From DAHUYF01 sp035945115 (GTDB taxonomy: Bacteria; Pseudomonadota; Alphaproteobacteria; ATCC43930; CGMCC-115725): a stretch of DNA of 64,000 bases. Numbering within the stretch: the first letter of the stretch is position 1; each line of letters opens with the position of its first letter. The translations under genes were made by a program, and so were the position numbers. Below the pieces are notes generated by a model. The model was not told where the DNA came from. It ran no database searches and was given only the letters and a program-made list of their open reading frames with translations. Shown in pieces: positions 57,989 through 64,000 of this stretch. Location of the stretch: the NCBI GenBank assembly GCA_035945115.1, contig DASZAN010000032.1, positions 1-64,000 of the forward strand, in the 5' to 3' direction.

Positions 57989-58675
57989 TTAGCGAGGCAC
58001 GTTTGCGGTAGCGAGCCACTGTGTCAGATCGTCGACGACGTGGTGAATGTGATGCGGCTCAGCACCTTCACGGGCCCAGTCCTTGGGCGTCTTCACCCAG
58101 GCGGTGGTCATGCCCATGGCGGCGGCGGGCGGCAGATTGCGCGCCATGTCCTCCACCATCAGCGCGCGATCGGGATCGATGCCGTGGCGCTCCACGAGGC
58201 CGCGATAGCCGCTGGGATCGGGTTTCGGCAGGTAGTCGCAAGCGATGACGTCGTGGATCTCGACGAAATGGCCGGTGAGGCCGATCCGCGCCAGGATGCG
58301 CTCGGCATACTCGACGGTGCCGTTGGTGAAGACGAATTTGCGGCCGGGCAGCGCTGCGATGGCGGCGACCAGCGCCGGATCGGCCAAGACCGGCGAGAGG
58401 TCGATCTCGTGCACATAGTCAAGGAAGCGCTTGGGCTCGATGCCGTGCTCGATCATCAGGCCGCGCAAGGTGGTGCCATGGTCGAGGAAGAAGCGGCGGC
58501 GGAGCGCATGGGCGGCGTCATGATCAAGATCGAGCTCGCTCATGATGAAGCGCGCCATGCGCGCCTCGGCTTCGGCGAAGAGGTTGCAATGCGAGGGATA
58601 GAGTGTGTTGTCGAGATCGAAGATCCAGGTCTCGATCTCCTGGAGCGGGCGGCCGCCGCGGCGAGGCTCGGTCAT
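57989..58675 (-). CDS. HAD-family pyrimidine 5'-nucleotidase
   Basis: 228 residues. HAD motif I is FDLDNTLYPS with nucleophile Asp20 and Asp22, motif II is FVFTNGT, motif III lysine is in YLPKPDP, and motif IV is LMVEDMARNL. The SHCNLFAEAEARMARFI cap region is typical of the pyrimidine 5'-nucleotidases (SDT1/PynA-like) found beside dapD in Hyphomicrobiales. The 170-nt gap from dapD shows no gene. Confidence 0.9.
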   Translation of the reverse strand: MTEPRRGGRPLQEIETWIFDLDNTLYPSHCNLFAEAEARMARFIMSELDLDHDAAHALRRRFFLDHGTTLRGLMIEHGIEPKRFLDYVHEIDLSPVLADPALVAAIAALPGRKFVFTNGTVEYAERILARIGLTGHFVEIHDVIACDYLPKPDPSGYRGLVERHGIDPDRALMVEDMARNLPPAAAMGMTTAWVKTPKDWAREGAEPHHIHHVVDDLTQWLATANVPR

Positions 58676-58682
58676 CGCCCCT

Positions 58683-59096
58683 TTATGGCTGAGGCGGACC
58701 CTTCAGCTCAACCACGTTGCCGTCGGGGTCCGTGATGTAGAGCGAAGGACCCACACCTTCCGCGCCATAGCGCGGCACCGCCGCCCCGCACTCGACCCCA
58801 TGTGCGGCGAGATGGGCGCGGATCGCCCCTTCGTCGAAGGGATCGATGGCGAGGCAGAAATGATCGACATTGCGTCCCCCGCGACCCGCCGCAGCGCCCC
58901 CGGCCTTACCGAGCGGCCCGTCGACGGCGACGAGGTCGATGAGCGACGTGCCCGCGCGCAGCTGCAGCAGGCCGAGTTTCTCCTGCCACTTCTCGAAGGC
59001 GCAGCCGATGACGTCGCAATAGAAGGCGCGCGCACGATCGAGATCGGTCACCCGCAGCACGACATGGTCGAGCGCTTTGACACGAAACGGCGCCAT
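58683..59096 (-). CDS. VOC-family protein (glyoxalase fold)
   Basis: 137 residues with two beta-alpha-beta-beta-beta modules. Candidate metal ligands are His11 (LDHVVLRVTDL), His79 (VDHFCLAI) and Glu131 (GNVVELKGP), plus a polar residue of the LIDLVAV strand. Metal-binding VOC enzymes of this length isomerise or open small substrates; the true reaction is unknown. It lies 7 nt upstream of the HAD gene on the same strand. Confidence 0.88.
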   Translation of the reverse strand: MAPFRVKALDHVVLRVTDLDRARAFYCDVIGCAFEKWQEKLGLLQLRAGTSLIDLVAVDGPLGKAGGAAAGRGGRNVDHFCLAIDPFDEGAIRAHLAAHGVECGAAVPRYGAEGVGPSLYITDPDGNVVELKGPPQP

Positions 59097-59185
59097 CCTC
59101 GCCTCCCTCGTGAGAAAAGGAGGATAGAGCTGATCCCGCGCGATGGGAATCGACGTGCTTCGGAGGTGAGTGTCGAAAAAATAAA

Positions 59186-59258
59186 CGGGGGGATATGGGG
59201 ATGAGTGGAGATGGAGGGGAGTTCACCGCGAGTTCCCCTCATCCCCATCCATCTCCCT
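59186..59258. repeat. Intergenic inverted repeat
   Basis: GGGGATGAGTGGAGATGG followed by GGGGAGTTC is mirrored by GAGTTCCCCTCATCCCCATC and CATCTCCC on the right. The sequence differs from the CCCTCACCC family but has the same design. It lies between the convergent-side ends of the VOC and channel genes' regions, in a 224-nt gap with no gene. Confidence 0.65.
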
Positions 59259-59320
59259 GATCTCCTTTGAAAATCTCCGGTGCCGAGACTGGGATATCGC
59301 CAACGCAGCGCTCCTCTATG

Positions 59321-60133
59321 TCAATCGCCCGCCGCCGCGTCGCGGGCGACCACGAGCACCGGCTTCGGTAGCGGCGGGCGCGACATCGCCCAGTATCCCG
59401 CCGCCATGATGACGGCGCCGCTCACGATATTGCCGAGCGTCACCCAAAGGAGATTGTGCGCCATGCCGGCGAGCGACACCGTCGCCGGATGCTCGCTCAG
59501 GAGCGCGATCGAGAACAGCGTCATGTTGGCGACCGAATGCTCGAAGCCGCTGCCGATGAAGGCGAAGAGGCACCAGAAGATGGCGATGCATTTCCCGGCG
59601 TCGCTGGTCATGCGGCCCGCCATCCAAAGCGCGAGGCAGACGAGCCAGTTGCAGAGGATGGCGCGGGCGAAGAGCGCGAGCGCGGGCGCGTTCATCTTTG
59701 CCGCCGCCACGGTCATGAGGAAGCCGCTTTTCGAATGAAGCACCGCACCACCGCCGCCGGTGACGAAGAGCACGGCGAGAAGGCCCGCGCCGACGAGATT
59801 GCCGAGCCATGACATCGCCCAGGATGCGCCGAGCTCGCCCCAGCCGATGCGGCCGCGCAACAGGCCAAAGGGCATGAACATGGTGTGGCCGGTGAAGAGA
59901 TCGGAGCCGGCGAAGACGACGAGCGTCAGCGCGATACCGAAGGACGCACCCATGACGAGCGCGCGATAGCCGGCATCGACATCGGAACCGACACTGAAAA
60001 TCAGGATAATGCCGAGCCCGATATAGGCGCCTGCCATCATCGCGCTGATCCAGAATCCCGCAGGCGAGCGCTTCAGGAACGCGCTTCGCGCCACCGCCAC
60101 GCCGGCGAAATGATCGACCGTCTCGAGATACAT
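59321..60133 (-). CDS. Formate/nitrite transporter family channel
   Basis: 270 residues with six membrane helices, of the FocA/NirC fold. Markers are the inserted loop MGASFGIALTLVVFAGSDLF (with the Omega-loop region), KMNAPALALFARAILCNWLV and the CLFAFIGSGFEHSVANMTLF helix. GFEHSVANM is the diagnostic FNT signature holding the central histidine. Placement divergent from a nitrite-reductase operon favours nitrite over formate as substrate. GGGAGATCCG precedes ATG 60133. Confidence 0.9.
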   Translation of the reverse strand: MYLETVDHFAGVAVARSAFLKRSPAGFWISAMMAGAYIGLGIILIFSVGSDVDAGYRALVMGASFGIALTLVVFAGSDLFTGHTMFMPFGLLRGRIGWGELGASWAMSWLGNLVGAGLLAVLFVTGGGGAVLHSKSGFLMTVAAAKMNAPALALFARAILCNWLVCLALWMAGRMTSDAGKCIAIFWCLFAFIGSGFEHSVANMTLFSIALLSEHPATVSLAGMAHNLLWVTLGNIVSGAVIMAAGYWAMSRPPLPKPVLVVARDAAAGD

Positions 60134-60521
60134 CGGATCTCCCGCCCATGCCTCTGCCCGAGGGCGCAAGAAGCATGCCAGCGAAGAGCGCCGCAGATTT
60201 CCGCGATTTGCGTGACTGCCGACATTCCCGCTGCCCGAATTTCCGGCGCGATCTGACCAATTCATGAGCGACCGTCTGGTTGCCTAATTCCTGGGCGCTT
60301 CGCCGCAGGACAAGGCAATCGAGCGGGGGACAGCTGCGGAAAAACTCGGTGAAATGGCCGGTTCTCTGCGAGCCGGGGCTGGCACTCCGCTTGCTAGAGG
60401 GGACGCAGTGGTCGCGTCCCACTGGCGTCGTCATGGCCGGCTTGACCCGGCCATCCACGTAGACCTGCGGTCAAGCCCGCCGGTGACGAAGAGAAGAATG
60501 GCGCGACAAGAGTGAGTTGTG
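60134..60521. other. Divergent regulatory gap of the nitrite module
   Basis: This 388-nt gap lies between the channel gene and the siroheme reductase, and no gene is seen. The left 250 nt are relatively low in palindromes and should carry both divergent promoters. No recognisable NtrC, NsrR or FNR box was found by eye. The right part is occupied by the repeat at 60428-60487. Confidence 0.55.
60428..60487. repeat. Inverted repeat upstream of nitrite-reductase operon
   Basis: CGTCATGGCCGGCTTGACC at the left is mirrored by GGTCAAGCCCGCCGGTGACG at the right, with an internal GCCGG…CCGGCC stem. This is a third repeat family in the window, different from the CCCTCACCC and TCCTTCGACA types. Its position in the leader could affect transcription into the reductase gene. 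Confidence 0.7.
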
Positions 60522-62273
60522 ATGACCGGCACAATGGGTTTCACCGAGGAGCAGAAGCAGTATCTCGAAGGGTTCTTGGGTGGCGTGCTGGCGAAGCGCA
60601 CCGCCCAAGTCCCGGCGGCGACGCCTGCGCCACCGCCGGCAAGTGACATCCATCGTGCCGCACAAGACCGCGTGCTTGCCGAAGGCAAGAAGCTCACGGC
60701 GGAAGAGCTCGCGAAGCGCGAGGGCCATCCGCTCGACCTCTGGGACGCCATGCGCGAGAACGTCGCCGCCGCGCGCTTCCCTAGGGGGATCGACGTCTTC
60801 CGCCACAAGTTCCATGGCCTCTTCTATGTGGCGCCGGCACAGAACGCGTTCATGTGCCGCTTGCGCATGCCGAACGGCATCCTCTCGTCGCATCAGCTGC
60901 GCGGCATCGCCGAGATCGCCCGACGCTGGGGCGGTGGTTACGCCGATGTGACGACACGCGCCAATCTGCAGATCCGCGAGATCGGCGCCGCGCATGTGCT
61001 CGACGTGCTGACGGCAATCCAGGATCTGGGCCTCACCTCGCGCGGCGCCGGCGCCGACAACATCCGCAACATCACCGGCAGCCCGACCGCCGGCATCGAT
61101 GCGCAGGAACTGATCGACACCCGCCCGCTCGCGCGCGAGCTCCATCACTACATCCTCAATCACCGCGAGCTCTATGGGCTCCCGCGCAAGTTCAACATCG
61201 CCTTCGATGGCGGCGGCCAGGTGGGCGTGCTCGAGGACACCAACGACATCGGCTTCGCCGCCCTCATGGTGGAGAAGGGCGCCGGCATCGAGCCCGGCGT
61301 CTATTTCCGCTTGCAGCTGGGCGGCATCACCGGCCATGGCGATTTTGCCCGAGATGCGGGCGTCCTGCTCGCGCCCGCCGAATGCGTTCCGGCCGCCATC
61401 GCCGTGATCCGCGTCTTCATCCGCGAAGGCGATCGCACCGACCGGAAGCGCGCGCGACTCAAATATGTACTCGATCGCTTGGGCCTCGAGCGCTTCCTCG
61501 CCGAGGCCGAGAAGCATCTCCCGTTCACTTGGCGCCGCATGCCCCTCGCCGCCTGTCGCCCGCGTGGGCCGGTGCTGAAGCATGGCCATATCGGCGTCCA
61601 TGCGCAACGGCAGCCCGGCCTCAACTATATGGGCGTCGTGCTTCCCGTCGGGCGCATGAGCGTGGACCAAATGCGCGGCCTCGCCGACATTGCGCAGCAC
61701 CACGGCGGCGCCACCATCCGCCTCACCGTCTGGCAGAATCTGCTGATCTCCGACATTCCCGACGCCGCCGTCGCGGAGGCCAAAGCGGCGATCGCGGACC
61801 TCGGCCTCGCCACCGATGCCAGCAACGTCCGCGGCGCGCTCGTCGCTTGCACCGGCAACACCGGCTGCAAATTCTCTGCGACCGACACCAAGGGCCAAGC
61901 CTTAATATTGGCGGAGCATCTGGAAAACCGCATCGCGCTCGACCAGCCGATCAACATCCACCTCACAGGTTGCCCGCACTCCTGCGCGCAGCATTTCGTC
62001 GGCGATATCGGCTTGCTCGGCACCAAGGTCGGCGAAGAAGCGCTCGAGGGTTACGTTGTTTACGTCGGCGGCGGCGCCGGCGCCGAACGTGGCTTGGGCC
62101 GCGAAATTTATCCGGCGCTCGCCATGGCGGACGTGCCGCGCCGCGTCGAAGGCTTGCTGCGCGCCTATCTCGCCCACCGCCTTGCGCAACAATCCTTCCA
62201 CGACTTCGCCGCATCGCACGAATTGAACGAGCTGCGCCGGCTTGCGGAAGCGGCGCTCGCGGCGGCCAACTGA
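60522..62273 (+). CDS. NirA-like siroheme nitrite/sulfite reductase
   Basis: 583 residues. It has two ferredoxin-like half domains and two siroheme-binding halves. The [4Fe-4S]-siroheme cysteines are Cys443 and Cys449 (ACTGNTGCKFS) and Cys484 and Cys488 (TGCPHSCAQH). The DVTTRANLQIREI and RLTVWQNLLISDIP segments are the paired half-domain signatures of the family. It would reduce nitrite to ammonia, or sulfite to sulfide. An N-terminal 45-residue Ala/Pro-rich extension is unusual. ATG 60522 is chosen; GTG 60519 and ATG 60534 are alternatives. It runs into the flavoprotein gene after 3 nt. Confidence 0.88.
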   Translation: MTGTMGFTEEQKQYLEGFLGGVLAKRTAQVPAATPAPPPASDIHRAAQDRVLAEGKKLTAEELAKREGHPLDLWDAMRENVAAARFPRGIDVFRHKFHGLFYVAPAQNAFMCRLRMPNGILSSHQLRGIAEIARRWGGGYADVTTRANLQIREIGAAHVLDVLTAIQDLGLTSRGAGADNIRNITGSPTAGIDAQELIDTRPLARELHHYILNHRELYGLPRKFNIAFDGGGQVGVLEDTNDIGFAALMVEKGAGIEPGVYFRLQLGGITGHGDFARDAGVLLAPAECVPAAIAVIRVFIREGDRTDRKRARLKYVLDRLGLERFLAEAEKHLPFTWRRMPLAACRPRGPVLKHGHIGVHAQRQPGLNYMGVVLPVGRMSVDQMRGLADIAQHHGGATIRLTVWQNLLISDIPDAAVAEAKAAIADLGLATDASNVRGALVACTGNTGCKFSATDTKGQALILAEHLENRIALDQPINIHLTGCPHSCAQHFVGDIGLLGTKVGEEALEGYVVYVGGGAGAERGLGREIYPALAMADVPRRVEGLLRAYLAHRLAQQSFHDFAASHELNELRRLAEAALAAAN

Positions 62274-62276
62274 GTC

Positions 62277-63887
62277 ATGAGCTACATCGCGCCAATCATT
62301 CCCGAGAACGCGCCCTTTACCGCGGCACAGCGCGCTTGGCTCAACGGCTGGCTCGCGGCTTATCTCGGGCCGGCCGGCGCCGCTAATGCGCCCGCCTCAT
62401 CGATCGCACCCGCTGCAGCGCCCGAAGCGGTCGAAGATTTTCCCTGGCACGATCCGAGCGTGGCGCTCGACGAAAGGCTGCGGCTCGCGGAGGGCCGCGC
62501 GCCGGCGCGCCTTCTCATGGCGGCGATGGCGCAGCTCGATTGCGGTCAGTGCGGCTATCTCTGTGAGACTTACGCCGAGGCACTGGCAAGCGGCGCCGAG
62601 AAGAGCCTCACGCGCTGCGTGCCCGGCGGCAAGGAGACGGCAAGGGTGTTGAAGGAACTGATCGAAGCCCCACCGGTCGCTACTCGCCCCGCCTCACGCC
62701 AACCCTCTCCGCCCCCCGGGGCGGAGAGGGAGGGGCCCGCCGCGCAGCGGCGGGAGGGTGAGGTGGGGGCTGGCGCACGCGGGACCGCGCCGGCCCGCTT
62801 CGATCGCGCGCTCAAGCTCAACCGCGACGGCTCGGAGAAGGACACCCGCCACGTCGTCTTTCGCCTCGACAGGTCAGATCTCGCTTACGAGGTGGGCGAC
62901 AGTTTCGGCGTCCATGCCGCCAATTGCCCGGAGCTCGTCGAGGCGGTGATCGAGCGCTTGGGCGGGCGCGGCGGCGACGACGTCGATTGCCCCGACGGTA
63001 CGCGCTGCAGCTTGCGCGAAGCGTTGACGCTCGTCTGCGACATCGCGCGGCCGTCGGACGAAGCGGTCGAAGTGCTCGCCTCGCGCGCACCCGATCAGGA
63101 CGAGTCGCAGCGGCTACAGGCGCTCGCCGAAGGCTATCCCGGCGCGCAGCCGGAAGACGCGGACCTTCTCGATTTACTGCTCGCCTTCCCCTCGGCGCGG
63201 CCACCGGTGCAGGAGCTGGTCTCGGCGCTGGGCGTCCTCCAGCCGCGGCTTTATTCGATCGCCTCGTCGCCGAAAATGGTTCGCGGCGAGGTCCATCTCA
63301 CCGTCGCGGCGGTGCGCTACGAAAAGCACGGGCGCCGCCGCAAGGGCGTGGCCTCGACCTTCCTCGCCGAGCGCGCCGCGCCCGGCGCGGCGGTGCCGGC
63401 TTTCATTCGGCGCGCCCACGACTTTCGCCTGCCGCCCGATCATGATGCGCCCATCATCATGATCGGTCCGGGGACGGGCGTGGCGCCGTTTCGCGCCTTC
63501 CTCCAAGAGCGTCGTGCCGTCGGCGCGCGCGGTCGCAACTGGCTCTTCTTCGGCGATCAGCACCGGGCTTCGGATTTCCTCTACGAGGCGGAATTCGCGG
63601 CATATCATCGCGACGGACTCTTGGCCCAGCTCGATCTCGCCTTCTCGCGCGATCAGCGGGAGCGCGTCTACGTCCAGCACCGCATGCGCGAGCGTTCGGC
63701 CGAGCTCTGGTCGTGGCTCGCGGAGGGCGCGCATCTCTTCATTTGCGGCGCGCAGGCGATGGCGCGCGATGTCGACGCGGCGCTGGCGGCGATCATCGCC
63801 CGGCAAGGCAAGATGAGCCTCGGCGCCGCCAAGACCTATCTCGCCACGCTGGCGCGCCAGCAACGCTACCAACGCGACGTCTACTGA
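62277..63887 (+). CDS. FMN-less sulfite reductase-type flavoprotein subunit with a cysteine cluster
   Basis: 536 residues. The N-terminal part carries DCGQCGYLCETYAEAL with Cys89, Cys92, Cys96 and a fourth, Cys114 (RCVPGG), resembling a [4Fe-4S] site of the RnfB type but one residue shorter. From about 170 it is a CPR/CysJ-like reductase: FAD binding RLYSIASSPKM and NADPH binding GPGTGVAPFRAFLQER. No flavodoxin (FMN) domain is present. It probably passes electrons from NADPH through FAD and the cluster to the siroheme reductase at 60522. Residues 137-165 are encoded by a palindromic repeat. Confidence 0.85.
   Translation: MSYIAPIIPENAPFTAAQRAWLNGWLAAYLGPAGAANAPASSIAPAAAPEAVEDFPWHDPSVALDERLRLAEGRAPARLLMAAMAQLDCGQCGYLCETYAEALASGAEKSLTRCVPGGKETARVLKELIEAPPVATRPASRQPSPPPGAEREGPAAQRREGEVGAGARGTAPARFDRALKLNRDGSEKDTRHVVFRLDRSDLAYEVGDSFGVHAANCPELVEAVIERLGGRGGDDVDCPDGTRCSLREALTLVCDIARPSDEAVEVLASRAPDQDESQRLQALAEGYPGAQPEDADLLDLLLAFPSARPPVQELVSALGVLQPRLYSIASSPKMVRGEVHLTVAAVRYEKHGRRRKGVASTFLAERAAPGAAVPAFIRRAHDFRLPPDHDAPIIMIGPGTGVAPFRAFLQERRAVGARGRNWLFFGDQHRASDFLYEAEFAAYHRDGLLAQLDLAFSRDQRERVYVQHRMRERSAELWSWLAEGAHLFICGAQAMARDVDAALAAIIARQGKMSLGAAKTYLATLARQQRYQRDVY
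62685..62770. repeat. Palindromic repeat inside the flavoprotein coding sequence
   Basis: CCCCGCCTCAC at the left and GTGAGGTGGGG at the right bracket CCCTCTCCGCCCCCCGGGGC and a second stem GCCCGCCGCGCAGCGGCGGG. It is the same element as the intergenic copies at 581, 12413 and 42984, but in frame. It is translated as a disordered linker rich in Pro, Glu, Arg and Gly (RPASRQPSPPPGAEREG, then PAAQRREGEVGAGA). Confidence 0.82.
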
Positions 63888-63892
63888 GAGCC

Positions 63893-64000
63893 ATGGATTA
63901 TTTCCCCGTCTTCCTCGATCTCAAGGGCCGGCGCGCGCTCGTCGTGGGCGGCGGCGAGACGGCGTTCGAGAAAGCGATGCGGCTCAGGCATGCCGGCGCC
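63893..64000 (+). CDS. cysG: Siroheme synthase / precorrin-2 dehydrogenase, 5' part only
   Basis: 36 residues are visible before the window ends. MDYFPVFLDLKGRRALVVGG and the Rossmann GGGETAFEKAMRLRHAGA match the N-terminal NAD-binding domain of CysG/Met8. It would make siroheme for the reductase two genes upstream. It starts 5 nt after the flavoprotein stop. Confidence 0.88.
   Translation, partial: MDYFPVFLDLKGRRALVVGGGETAFEKAMRLRHAGA

Noticed and set aside
60471..61898. 475-codon open frame antisense to the siroheme reductase
   Set aside because: The sense strand has the four siroheme cysteines; the antisense has no family features.
1..64000. tRNA genes, CRISPR arrays, prophage or IS elements
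   Set aside because: No cloverleaf-like sequence, no regularly spaced direct repeats, and no transposase, integrase or phage structural gene was found when reading the gaps and coding regions.

Overview
The window is 64 kb of high-GC chromosomal DNA from an alphaproteobacterium. The gene order cytochrome c–kdsB–pheA and nudC–SRP RNA–dnaX–ebfC–recR, together with rmuC–def–fmt–truA next to dapE–dapD, is typical of Hyphomicrobiales and relatives. Short palindromic repeats of the CCCTCACCC…GGGTGAGGG type, common in that group, occur between genes. I cannot place it to genus. Genes are dense, mostly 1–100 nt apart, with many 4-nt ATGA overlaps. I saw no tRNA, rRNA, CRISPR array, prophage or insertion sequence.

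Left part (1–31 kb) is metabolic and accessory. It holds an SDR running off the edge, a metallo-beta-lactamase-fold hydrolase, an iron-type alcohol dehydrogenase and DoxX. Next come two copies of a divergent lysR–MFS module that have decayed against each other, and a small-protein/ABC-binding-protein/VOC operon. After these are an XRE regulator with an unknown partner and a hydrolase with the full fluoroacetate-dehalogenase residue set. An acyl-CoA ligase is followed by a 721-residue protein joining a cysteine-dioxygenase-like cupin to four rhodanese domains. Then come a TauD-family dioxygenase, a YCII protein with an ECF42-type sigma factor, a lone response regulator, a peptide-binding protein, a lactonase, a free-standing 5'-3' exonuclease, a frameshifted SDR, malate synthase, an S9 peptidase, a GST and an M17 aminopeptidase.

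Middle part (31–45 kb): a yejABEF peptide importer with a GhrA-type reductase 11 nt behind it, an inositol-monophosphatase/histidinol-phosphatase family protein, a membrane-anchored cytochrome c, kdsB, pheA, an EmrA/EmrB-type efflux pair, and a small secreted protein built from two copies of a two-cysteine unit.

Right part (45–60 kb) is housekeeping: nudC, the 4.5S/SRP RNA, dnaX, ebfC, recR, an ArsR–SRPBCC pair, rmuC, def, fmt, truA, exoD, dapE and dapD.

The right end (59.3–64 kb) is an assimilatory nitrite/sulfite module. A formate/nitrite-type channel is divergent from a NirA-like siroheme reductase, an FMN-less flavoprotein carrying a small cysteine cluster, and the start of cysG. A palindromic repeat of the kind otherwise found between genes lies inside the flavoprotein coding sequence and is translated as its linker.

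No wholly new system is proven. The strongest leads are the cupin–tetra-rhodanese fusion, the translated palindromic repeat, the decayed tandem lysR–MFS duplication with its shared operator, and the duplicated-unit secreted protein.
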